In this document: positions 8,826 through 16,557 of the stretch, piece by piece
Numbering within the stretch: position 1 is the stretch's first letter
Layout: every line of letters begins with the position of its first letter
NCBI GenBank assembly: GCA_965247175.1
Contig: OZ252006.1
Location: 496,001 to 560,000 of the forward strand
DNA length: 64,000 nt
Reading direction: 5' to 3'
DNA from: JANQMX01 sp965247175
GTDB taxonomy: Bacteria; Pseudomonadota; Alphaproteobacteria; Kiloniellales; DSM-21159
Made by a program: the position numbers and the translations under genes
The notes under the pieces: generated by a model
What the model was told of the DNA's origin: nothing
What the model saw: the letters and a program-made list of their open reading frames with translations, nothing else
The model's database searches: none

Positions 8826-9707
8826 TCAGCGTCTCGCTGCAATCTGCTGCAGGAAGCCGACCATGACCGTTGCGGCAAGCAGAGCGGTCATGTTCTGCAC
8901 GTCATGCGGTGGGCTGACCGTGTTGACGTCGTAACCGACGATGTTCAGCCCCGACAGGGCATCGAGGAGGGCGAAGGCCTCCACCACGCTGGCGCCGCCG
9001 TAGACCGGATTGCAGACGCCCGGCGCGATCGACGCGTCGAAGAAGTCCATGTCGAAGCAGAGATAGCAGGGTGCCTCTGCCACCTGCGCCGCAATTGCTT
9101 GGCCGGTTGCAACGGCACCGCGCTCGCGCAGCTGCGCCATGGGAATCAGCGTGAAGCCGAGATCGGCCGGATGGCTCCAGGCGCCCGGGTCGACGGTCGT
9201 GCCACGCAAGCCCACGTGGCTGGAGCGGGCGATATCAAGCAAGCCCTCCTCCTGGGCGCGGGCGAATGTGGTGGCCGTGTTGTAGCCAGCCCAAGGATAG
9301 GTGTCGCTGTGCGCATCGATATGGACCAAGGCCAGGGGACCGTGGTGTTTCGCGGCGGCGCGCAGCAGTGGCAATGTGACCATTCCGTCACCGCCCATGG
9401 CGACCGGGATGCAGTCCTGCGAAAGAAGCGCTTGGCAAGCCTCTTCGATCGCTGCGAAGGATCGCTCTACTTGGCTCGGTACAACCTCTGCGTCGCCGGC
9501 GTCGATCAGGCCCAATGACGCGACCAGGTTCGCTCCGGTGGTCGGGTCGTAGGGGCCGAGTTCGTGGGACGCGGCTCTGATGGCGCTCGGCCCAAGGCGC
9601 GCGCCGATGCGCATGGCGGTGCCGTGGTCGAAAGGGCAGCCGAGAATGGCTGCGCGTGCCCCTGTCGCATCGCTGCTGGCGGGTGCTTTGAGAAAGGTCG
9701 GTGTCAT
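8826..9707 (-). CDS. Arginase/agmatinase-family ureohydrolase with an altered metal-ligand motif
   Basis: Family members use two Mn ions to hydrolyse a guanidino (or formimino) group. The 293-residue protein has the core DAHSD and FDMDFFD metal motifs. However, the first conserved motif reads GGDGM instead of GGDHS: the histidine that normally binds one Mn is a glycine (codon GGA near 9396). The rest of the active-site frame is intact, so it may bind one metal, use a different ligand, or have another substrate. It is a lone leftward gene between phosphofructokinase and a divergent exporter. The second ureohydrolase in the window (12714-13679) is canonical. Substrate unknown. Confidence 0.85.
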   Translation of the reverse strand: MTPTFLKAPASSDATGARAAILGCPFDHGTAMRIGARLGPSAIRAASHELGPYDPTTGANLVASLGLIDAGDAEVVPSQVERSFAAIEEACQALLSQDCIPVAMGGDGMVTLPLLRAAAKHHGPLALVHIDAHSDTYPWAGYNTATTFARAQEEGLLDIARSSHVGLRGTTVDPGAWSHPADLGFTLIPMAQLRERGAVATGQAIAAQVAEAPCYLCFDMDFFDASIAPGVCNPVYGGASVVEAFALLDALSGLNIVGYDVNTVSPPHDVQNMTALLAATVMVGFLQQIAARR

Positions 9708-9774
9708 GCTTTGGCTGTTGGTTCGATTCTATGCGGACGTGGACTGACCTTGGCTACGGCACAGCGGCCTGCGG

Positions 9775-10731
9775 ATGCAAGGAAACAGGGATGCAGAGAC
9801 CGCGCGCATGAGCACGGTAGAGGAAACCGCGAGCGGCCAGTATCTGGCGCGCCTGGGCATTCTGACGACCGTCTGTCTTTGGGCGCTGCAGTTCCCCCTT
9901 CTGCATGAGCTGGCGGAGCACTGGGATCCCTACAGCATTACGGCCGTGCGTTATCCCGTCGCCGTGGTCGTGTTCTTCGTTGCGCAGGCGGTGCTGCTTC
10001 GCAGTCCCGTGCCGCCTACGCCCGTGGCCTTTCACAGAAAGGCGTTGCTCGGGGCCTCGATGGCGATGTTCGGCGTGCTGTTCACCGTGGGCCTGGCCAT
10101 CGGCGACCCGGTCAGCACTGCTATCATTTCCGCCGCCGGGCCGATCACGGCCGCCTTTGTCGCCTGGCTGGTGCGCGGCGACGTTCCGAATCGCGGCGTC
10201 GTGCTTGCGCTCTTCCTCGTGGTGCCTGGCGCTCTGTTGGCGACGCTCGATCTTTCCGGTGACACCCCGCGCAGCTCGCAGGACGCCTTAGGAGCCTTCT
10301 TGGTCTTTCTCGCAAGCGTGAGCTGGAGTTGGTATTCCCTCAAGGCGCAGGACTGGTTGCAGGGCTTGCCACAGCTTACCCTGACGGCGCGTTCCGTGCT
10401 TTGGTGCTGTCCTTTCGTCTTTCTGACGTTCCTGGTCGCGCATGGTCTGGGTGCCACCTATTGGGACTACCAGACTGCGCCGGAGCGCGACGCGCAGCTC
10501 TTTCTGATCGTCACTCTCGGGCCGCTGGTTGTTGGCGTCATGCTGTGGAACTTCAGCGTTTCGCGTCTCGGCCTGACCGTCACGTCCTTGCACCTCAATC
10601 TCATTCCTGTGGTGGCCATGCTGATCGCCTACACCCAAGGCTTCGTCCCAGAGCCGCGGCAGATCGCCGGCATGGCCTTGGTTATCGCCGGTGTGACCTT
10701 CGGCCAGCTCTCGGGGCGTGCCCGCCGCTGA
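9775..10731 (+). CDS. EamA/DMT-family membrane transporter
   Basis: Drug/metabolite transporters of this family have ten membrane helices in two five-helix repeats and usually export amino acids or other metabolites. The protein is 318 residues from the first ATG. A second ATG at 9808 (starting MSTVEETAS) is an equally plausible start and removes eleven polar residues; neither has a strong ribosome site. Hydrophobic helices begin at LGILTTVCLWALQFPLL and run to the C-terminus, with a basic tail (SGRARR). It diverges from the ureohydrolase upstream. Its substrate cannot be read from the sequence. Confidence 0.86.
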   Translation: MQGNRDAETARMSTVEETASGQYLARLGILTTVCLWALQFPLLHELAEHWDPYSITAVRYPVAVVVFFVAQAVLLRSPVPPTPVAFHRKALLGASMAMFGVLFTVGLAIGDPVSTAIISAAGPITAAFVAWLVRGDVPNRGVVLALFLVVPGALLATLDLSGDTPRSSQDALGAFLVFLASVSWSWYSLKAQDWLQGLPQLTLTARSVLWCCPFVFLTFLVAHGLGATYWDYQTAPERDAQLFLIVTLGPLVVGVMLWNFSVSRLGLTVTSLHLNLIPVVAMLIAYTQGFVPEPRQIAGMALVIAGVTFGQLSGRARR

Positions 10732-10846
10732 TGCTTGCTTGACGCCTCAGGAGTCGAGCGTTTTAGCTGTGCTTGCGGTCGCAGGTCGGGCCTTGCAGGT
10801 GGGTGCTTGTCGCCACGTTTCGCCGCGCGTGAGATGAAGGAGGAGC

Positions 10847-11851
10847 GTGCCGGTGGGGCTGGCAAGCATTGCGATCGACAATCTGTTGTCGCCGATGGTC
10901 CTGTTTTTCCTGCTGGGCGTGCTTGCCGCGGCCGCACGATCGGACTTGTCGATTCCCGAGTCCGTCGGCAAGGCGATGGCGCTCTATCTCATGTTCGCCA
11001 TCGGCTTCAAGGGCGGGGCAGGGGTCAGCGCGCACGGGGTGGGTGCCGACCTGGTGCTGGCAATGGCCTTCGGGGTGCTGCTCAGCTTTGCCATCCCGGT
11101 TCTCGCCTTCGCCCTGCTCAGGCTGACGACCGGGCTGTCACGGGTTGATGCGGCCGCCGTGGCGGCGCACTACGGCTCGATCAGCGTCGTCACCTTCGTC
11201 GCCGCAACCGAGGCGCTCAAGACGCTCGGTATCACCTATGACGGTTACATGGTCGCTGTGGTCGCGATCATGGAAACGCCGGCGATCGTGGCCGCGCTCT
11301 GGCTGGTCCGCCGCGGCGACGGCAACGGGTCGTCCGGGAGCCAAAGCAGCAAAGGCGCATTGAGTGGAGAAGCCCTGCGGGAGGTGCTGTTCAACGGCAG
11401 CGTGGTGCTCTTGATGGGCGCATTCTTCATCGGCTGGATCACCGGCGAGGACGGACTGGAAGACGTTTCGCCCTTGATTGTCGACCCCTTCAAGGGCGTG
11501 TTGTGCCTCTTCCTGCTCGACATGGGGCTCGTTGCGGCGCGCGGCTTTCGCTCAGCCAGGGATGCGCTCAACCTCAGGCTCTTTCTCTTCGGGATATACA
11601 TGCCGCTGATCGGGGCCGCCTTGGCCACGATCGTTGTCTCGCTATTGGACATGTCTCCCGGTAGCGCGGCGCTGATGGTCGTACTGGCCGCCAGTGCGTC
11701 CTACATCGCTGTGCCCGCCGCCATGCGCCTGACTTTGCCGGAAGCACGTCCGGCCATCTATCTAACGCTATCGCTTGGGGTTACCTTTCCGTTCAACCTG
11801 GTCTTCGGCATACCGCTCTACATCACGGCAGCCGGATGGGTCGCGGGGTAG
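10847..11851 (+). CDS. SbtA-like sodium-dependent bicarbonate transporter
   Basis: The 334-residue membrane protein belongs to the SbtA family (PF05982), known in cyanobacteria as a high-affinity sodium/bicarbonate symporter. Visible marks are about ten membrane helices in two repeats with family-typical stretches such as FAIGFKGG, AAHYGSISVVTF and METPAIVAALWL, and a short hydrophilic middle loop (about residues 155-175). It starts at GTG with AAGGAGGAGC directly upstream. Three bases after its stop begins a PII-like gene, the usual SbtA-SbtB pair. In a non-phototroph this could feed carboxylases with bicarbonate or help pH control; that is inference. Confidence 0.9.
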   Translation: MPVGLASIAIDNLLSPMVLFFLLGVLAAAARSDLSIPESVGKAMALYLMFAIGFKGGAGVSAHGVGADLVLAMAFGVLLSFAIPVLAFALLRLTTGLSRVDAAAVAAHYGSISVVTFVAATEALKTLGITYDGYMVAVVAIMETPAIVAALWLVRRGDGNGSSGSQSSKGALSGEALREVLFNGSVVLLMGAFFIGWITGEDGLEDVSPLIVDPFKGVLCLFLLDMGLVAARGFRSARDALNLRLFLFGIYMPLIGAALATIVVSLLDMSPGSAALMVVLAASASYIAVPAAMRLTLPEARPAIYLTLSLGVTFPFNLVFGIPLYITAAGWVAG

Positions 11852-11854
11852 AAG

Positions 11855-12163
11855 ATGCAAACATATCCCAAGAAGAAGCTTGAGCTGATCATCGAGAAGC
11901 CGATCACCAAACGGCTCTTGGCCATCCTCGATGACCTCGACGTCACCGGCTATACGGTCTTGCCGGCTGTCGCGGGGCGCGGCCAGGACGGGACGTGGGA
12001 GGAGGGGCAGATCACCGATGCCTCCCACATGGTGCAGATTCTCTGCGTGCTCGACGAAGCCAAGCTGCAGGAAGTGCTCTCCGCCACCTTCGAGGCCCTG
12101 AAGCCGCAGATCGGCATCGTTTACGTCTCCGATGTCCAGGTGGTGCGGAAGGAGCATTTCTGA
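11855..12163 (+). CDS. SbtB-like PII-family regulator of the neighbouring bicarbonate transporter
   Basis: PII-like SbtB proteins are trimers that bind adenine nucleotides and inhibit SbtA from the cytoplasmic side. This 102-residue protein has the ferredoxin-like fold order and a short T-loop region around residues 43-56 (AGRGQDGTWEEG). I do not see the C-terminal CGPxGC redox motif of some cyanobacterial SbtB proteins. The gene starts three bases after the SbtA stop and is almost surely cotranscribed. The pairing, more than similarity alone, supports the name. Confidence 0.88.
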   Translation: MQTYPKKKLELIIEKPITKRLLAILDDLDVTGYTVLPAVAGRGQDGTWEEGQITDASHMVQILCVLDEAKLQEVLSATFEALKPQIGIVYVSDVQVVRKEHF

Positions 12164-12270
12164 CCGACCCTACAGGGTGCAGCCTTCGGTCCCGGCTTGA
12201 TCGTTGCGCCGGTGCTGCGCAGTCTCCCATCCCGCCGCTCTCCGCTCCAACAAGACAATCGAGGCAGATC

Positions 12271-12690
12271 ATGGCCCACCAGCGCTTGCGCCGCTTCAAC
12301 ACCAAAGACACCTACCCGGAGCAGAAGCTCGACAACGATCTCTGTCAGGTCGTCGTCGCCCGCGGCACCATGGTCTTCGTGCGCGGACAGGTGGGGCAGG
12401 ACCTGACGAGCAAGGAGAGCGTCGCCATCGGCGATGCCGCCGGGCAGACCGAGCAGGCCATGGCCAACATCAAGGAGCTGCTCGAGGAGGCCGGCAGCAG
12501 CCTCGACCATATCTGCAAGATCACGATCTACATCACCGACCCGCGCTACCGCGAGGAGGTCTACCGCACCGTCGGCCGCTGGCTAAAGGGCGTCTTTCCG
12601 GTCTCGACCGGATTGGTCATTCAGGCATTGGCGCGGCCCGAATGGCTGGTCGAGGTCGACGTCATTGCGGTGATACCGGACGAGGGCTAG
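12271..12690 (+). CDS. RidA/YjgF-family protein
   Basis: RidA proteins are trimeric deaminases that clear reactive enamine/imine intermediates. The 139-residue protein starts at the ATG at 12271; the frame is open further upstream, but that part would overlap sbtB out of frame. It shows the family pattern MAxxNIKELLEEAG, then HICKITIYITD and a C-terminal RPEWLVEVDVIAV. The conserved arginine before the last strand seen in active RidA (usually in a CxRxxVxV context) appears replaced by the ARPEWLVE arrangement. Many RidA paralogues vary here, so deaminase activity is not certain. It converges on the ureohydrolase gene 23 bases downstream. Confidence 0.88.
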   Translation: MAHQRLRRFNTKDTYPEQKLDNDLCQVVVARGTMVFVRGQVGQDLTSKESVAIGDAAGQTEQAMANIKELLEEAGSSLDHICKITIYITDPRYREEVYRTVGRWLKGVFPVSTGLVIQALARPEWLVEVDVIAVIPDEG

Positions 12691-12713
12691 GCTGTCAGCG
12701 GGCTGGGTTCCGG

Positions 12714-13679
12714 CTAGGCGGACAGCCCCTTTTCGTGAAAGACGAAGCCGAGAATGTTCAGCAGGAGCTGCGCAGCCAGAAACGCGGTGGTGCCGGACGG
12801 GTCATAGTCCGGTGCAACCTCGACCAGATCGATACCGACGAGATCGCCCTTCTTGGCTAGGCCCTGAAAGATCTCCAGCACTTCGTAGTAGAGAAAGCCT
12901 CCGTGGCTCGGCGTGCCCGTTCCGGGCGCGATGGAGGGGTCGAAGCCGTCGATATCGATGGTGGCGTAGTAGCGGACGCCATCCGGAATGCGGTCGAGCA
13001 CGCCCTGGGTGCCGAGACGGCGCACGTCCCGGACGGAGAGAATGTCTGAGCCTGCCTGGCGCGCCGCCTCGTAGTCCTGGCGGTTGGATGAGGAGACATT
13101 GCGGATGCCGAGCTGCGTCAGGCTGGTGACGTGCTGCATCTCGGACGCACGTCTCAGTGGGTTGCCGTGCCCGTATCGCACGCCGTGGCGCTCGTCGACG
13201 AAGTCGAGATGGGCATCGATATGGATGATGTGCACCGGTGGCTGGTCGTCGAAGGCGCGGATGCAGGGAATGTGCACCGAGTGGTCGCCGCCCAGCACGA
13301 CGGGCAGGGCGCCGGCCTTGAGAATGGCACGCACTCCGCGCTCGATGTTGGCGTGGCTCGCAAGGGTGTCAGTGTGGATCATGTCGGCGTCGCCGACATC
13401 GACCAGGCGCACCTTGTCGACCGGCATGTAGGTGACGTCGTCCTCGAAATCGTAGGCACCAGCATGACCGAAGGAGAAGAGCGTCGAGGCCTCCCGGATG
13501 GCGCGCGGCCCGAAACGGGCGCCGGCGCGGTACTGGGTTCCCATGTCAAAGGGCGCCCCGAGGACGGCGACGTGCGCGTCGATGGCGCTCAGGTCGGTGC
13601 AGGGCGGTTGCTTGCCGAAGGTGCAATGGCCGACGAAAGGGAGGTTGAGCGCGCCGCTCTCGTAGCCGTGACCGTCCAT
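12714..13679 (-). CDS. Agmatinase-family ureohydrolase (canonical metal motifs)
   Basis: This 321-residue enzyme should hydrolyse agmatine or a related guanidino compound to urea plus the amine. All Mn-binding motifs are present: GGDHS near residue 131, DAHLD, and DIDGFDP. The N-terminus (FVGHCTFGKQP) and the SHGGFLYYE stretch resemble bacterial SpeB-like proteins of the agmatinase/guanidinobutyrase group. The family cannot be resolved to one substrate by eye. It converges with the RidA gene and is followed downstream by no partner, so it stands alone. Its 113-base upstream gap faces the exopolysaccharide cluster. Confidence 0.92.
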   Translation of the reverse strand: MDGHGYESGALNLPFVGHCTFGKQPPCTDLSAIDAHVAVLGAPFDMGTQYRAGARFGPRAIREASTLFSFGHAGAYDFEDDVTYMPVDKVRLVDVGDADMIHTDTLASHANIERGVRAILKAGALPVVLGGDHSVHIPCIRAFDDQPPVHIIHIDAHLDFVDERHGVRYGHGNPLRRASEMQHVTSLTQLGIRNVSSSNRQDYEAARQAGSDILSVRDVRRLGTQGVLDRIPDGVRYYATIDIDGFDPSIAPGTGTPSHGGFLYYEVLEIFQGLAKKGDLVGIDLVEVAPDYDPSGTTAFLAAQLLLNILGFVFHEKGLSA

Positions 13680-13792
13680 CGGATCGTCCCTGTCCCGTTT
13701 GTCTTGATGCGGGGTCTAATGCGCCTTCGCCAGCTCGGCTGCAAGTGGCTGCCGACGCAGGCTCTGGCGCCGCGGCGCTTAAACGGCAGACT

Positions 13793-15148
13793 CTAGGTGG
13801 ATCTCTGGCGTCGAGACGCGCCGGCGCCGGATAAGCCCGGCTTCGGCAGGGGACGCCCCCCTCGGCGCCGCTGCGGACGCTGCGATGTCGGCTCGACTGC
13901 TTCGGCGGTCTTGAGCTGTCGCTCAACGACGACACGCATACCCACAATGATTGCAATCAGCGTGTAGAGCAGATCGAAGAAGGCCAAATTCACGAAGGTC
14001 CCAGTCGCCATATAGCCGATGAGCGAGACCTGCAGCATGGAGGCCAGATCATAGGCCCAGTGAAGCTGGGGGATCTCGCGCGTCTTGCGCCTGATCAGGC
14101 TGCAGTTCGACCAGGCCAGGAAGAGCATGGTGATGAAGATGGCGAGGCCGACGAAACCGTGCGCGCCGAGCATCTCGAACCAAATGCTGTGGAAGGCTTT
14201 GGCGACCCGGCCTTCCGGAACGTAGGAGAAGAAGAGGTCGCTGATCGAGCTGACGTGGAAGCCGCCGCCCGTAATCGGATTGTCGAGGGCGAGCTTGACC
14301 GCGAAGGTCCAGGCGTGGATCCGCCCCATCGCCGAGCCGTCGGTCTCATAGTCGCTGATGGTTTGCATCCGCTCGATCCAGTGGTCCGGGACGAACCAGG
14401 CGCCGATGAACAGGAGGATGAGCGATGCGATGATGGCCGCACCCTTGTAGCGGGTCCGCCAGACGAAGAAGCCCGCCATCGCCACGATGCCGACCAGGGC
14501 GCCGCGCGACTGGCTGCCGAGAATGGAGAAGAACATGAGGGCGATGGCGCACCACAGCCCAATCCTCATCCACTTGTAGGGGGTGGTGGTGGAGAGATAG
14601 TGCACCAGGGGAACGGTGGTGATCAGCGCCAGGGCCAGCTGGTTGTTGTCCTGGATGAACGTCCCTGGCGGCCCCCAGACGTGGTAGCTGCCGGCGGTCA
14701 GGATGGTGAAGACCCCGCCTTTCACGCCGAAGTAGCCCAAGGTGACGACAACCAGCCAGACCATCGCATGAAGGCGCTCTCGCGTGGTCAGCAACACGGC
14801 TGCAAGAAGGGCCATCAGCAGGACTTTGGTCGAGGTCTCCCACTTCTCTTTCGACCAGTCGATGTCATAGGCGAACAGGGTCGTGACGCCGATCCAGAAG
14901 ACCAGCAGTACGACGATCCAGAACAAGGGAAAAGGTGGTAGCTTCTTAGGCTCTTTGGAAAAGATGTAGGCCAGAATGGCCACGCTGCCCATCGCCATGG
15001 CGATAGGAAAATCGAAAGCAAATCCAAAGCTCAAGCGGTGGGGGTTGAGAAACGAAATCCACGTCCAGCCCATGATCCCGATGAAGGGAAAGCGAAAGGC
15101 CAATAGGATGGCGACGCCGAGTAGGCCGAGGACGAAGAGATCTCTCAT
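13793..15148 (-). CDS. Putative O-glycosylation ligase, exosortase A system-associated (O-antigen-ligase fold)
   Basis: The 451-residue membrane protein matches what I know of the family TIGR03097, an O-antigen-ligase relative found only in exosortase A genomes and proposed to transfer glycan to sorted proteins. It opens with the family's N-terminal helices (RDLFVLGLLGVAILL, FPFIGIMGWTWISFLNPHR) and has about a dozen helices. A large periplasmic loop follows at DHWIERMQTISDYETDGS; SRGA precedes it and FHSIWFEMLGAHGFVGL is the typical closing helix. The C-terminus is a basic, proline-rich cytoplasmic tail. It is transcribed alone leftward, 73 bases below a small membrane protein gene. Substrate is inference only. 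Confidence 0.9.
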   Translation of the reverse strand: MRDLFVLGLLGVAILLAFRFPFIGIMGWTWISFLNPHRLSFGFAFDFPIAMAMGSVAILAYIFSKEPKKLPPFPLFWIVVLLVFWIGVTTLFAYDIDWSKEKWETSTKVLLMALLAAVLLTTRERLHAMVWLVVVTLGYFGVKGGVFTILTAGSYHVWGPPGTFIQDNNQLALALITTVPLVHYLSTTTPYKWMRIGLWCAIALMFFSILGSQSRGALVGIVAMAGFFVWRTRYKGAAIIASLILLFIGAWFVPDHWIERMQTISDYETDGSAMGRIHAWTFAVKLALDNPITGGGFHVSSISDLFFSYVPEGRVAKAFHSIWFEMLGAHGFVGLAIFITMLFLAWSNCSLIRRKTREIPQLHWAYDLASMLQVSLIGYMATGTFVNLAFFDLLYTLIAIIVGMRVVVERQLKTAEAVEPTSQRPQRRRGGRPLPKPGLSGAGASRRQRST

Positions 15149-15221
15149 CCATCAAAGCCCATCGGTGGCTTGCCAAGCGCCCACGCCAAGCCTGACTGTC
15201 CGACGGAAGCCGACATCTCTG

Positions 15222-15413
15222 CTACCGGGTGCGGCGACGCGCTTTCGCGCCCGCTCCCTTGCCGCGCACCACCGGGGTGTAGTCATCGCCCGGCTTCATG
15301 CGAAGCAGGCCTGTTTGATCCTCGATGCGTGATGCGCCGTCATTCTGCATGACCCAGTACATCACGTAGAACGCAGCCAGATTGGTCGCGATGAAGACGA
15401 GTGTTTCGAGCAA
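15222..15413 (-). CDS. Small single-helix membrane protein of unknown function
   Basis: A 63-residue reading frame starts at TTG with GGAA about nine bases upstream. It has one membrane helix (LVFIATNLAAFYVMYWVM) followed by an acidic-to-basic tail ending in KARRRTR. The tail is typical of a positively charged cytoplasmic end, giving an N-out, C-in topology by the positive-inside rule. It lies 73 bases upstream of the O-ligase gene in the same direction and could be part of that operon. I do not recognise a family. Codon use fits its neighbours, which is the main support. Confidence 0.5.
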   Translation of the reverse strand: MLETLVFIATNLAAFYVMYWVMQNDGASRIEDQTGLLRMKPGDDYTPVVRGKGAGAKARRRTR

Positions 15414-15674
15414 CGCTCAGGTTCCATTGTGAGAGGTCATTGCGAGCTTAACCTCTTTAGTCGAATAGGGTGAAGCAACAGTTATGTGCGACGCTCCGAA
15501 ATCTCTCGTTAACGCCGACCGGAATCTTGCCTAAGAGCTTCGTCAAATTAGGACTTTCTATGGCGTTGTGCTGCCGAGGACGCTTCGACGGGAGTGGTCT
15601 GACAACCGTCGGCTTCGCGGGCGATCTTGCGTCCGGAGGCCCGGCCGGCCTGTTGTGGCCTCGGCGGAGATGCT

Positions 15675-16493
15675 ATGAGAACGACGAACGAACCAAGTCA
15701 AAGAAAGGCCCTATCGATCATGCGTTTAGCTGTCCTGGTCCTGCTTTGCTGCTTCAGCCTCCTGGCGGCCCCCACAGAAGGACTGGCAAGTGGCTTGGTG
15801 GAATCGATCAAGCGCATCAAGCCGAGCATTGTTGCCATCGGAACCTACGACAAACTGCGGCGTCCGCCGGGCAAGTTCCGCGGCACAGGCTTTGCTGTCG
15901 TCGATGGGCAGCACGTCTTGACCAATCAGCATGTCCTGCCGCCCAAGGCCGATATGGCACGGACCGAAGAGCTCGTGGTCTTTCGCCCGTCCGATGGGGA
16001 TGCAGATATCATCCCCGTGCAGGTGGTTGCCGAAGACCGGACCCACGACATTGCCATACTTCGGTTGATCGGAGAGACCTTGCCGCCGTTGCAGATCGCC
16101 CCGGCCGAGCGGGTCAACGAAGGGCAGTCCATTGCTTTCACCGGGTTTCCCATTGGCGCCGTGCTTGGACTGCACCCGGTGACGCATCGCGGCATCATTT
16201 CCGCCATCACGCCGATCGCCACGCCGTCACCAACGACCCGCAGCCTCGACGCCAAGACTGTGAGACGTTTGCGCGATCGCATCACCGTGTATCAGCTCGA
16301 CGCAACGGCCTATCCGGGAAACAGCGGCAGCCCGGTCTATGATGCTGAAAGCGGAGAGGTGCTTGCCATAATCGGCAGTGTGTTCGTAAAGGAGTCCAAG
16401 GAGCGGCTGCTGCAGGATCCGAGCGGGATTACCTACGCTATTCCCATGGAGCACGCGGTTCGACTGTTGCGAGAGAACGGCCTTCTCAGGTGA
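15675..16493 (+). CDS. Secreted trypsin-like serine protease (S1C/HtrA-like, no PDZ domain)
   Basis: The protein is 272 residues. The ATG at 15675 has GGCGGAG a few bases upstream; a later ATG at 15720 would remove the charged N-terminus. A signal peptide is clear (RLAVLVLLCCFSLLAAPTEGLAS), so it acts in the periplasm. The catalytic triad is visible: histidine in TNQHVLP, aspartate in THDIAIL and serine in GNSGSPV. No PDZ domain follows, unlike DegP. It lies 64 bases upstream of the large O-antigen-ligase-like gene and reads into it. A role in processing periplasmic or sorted proteins is plausible but is inference. Confidence 0.88.
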   Translation: MRTTNEPSQRKALSIMRLAVLVLLCCFSLLAAPTEGLASGLVESIKRIKPSIVAIGTYDKLRRPPGKFRGTGFAVVDGQHVLTNQHVLPPKADMARTEELVVFRPSDGDADIIPVQVVAEDRTHDIAILRLIGETLPPLQIAPAERVNEGQSIAFTGFPIGAVLGLHPVTHRGIISAITPIATPSPTTRSLDAKTVRRLRDRITVYQLDATAYPGNSGSPVYDAESGEVLAIIGSVFVKESKERLLQDPSGITYAIPMEHAVRLLRENGLLR

Positions 16494-16557
16494 CCGGGGA
16501 CCTTTCCCCTGTGTAAGCTGTCCTTTCAGTAAGTGCCGGTCTTGAGAGGGGAACTCC

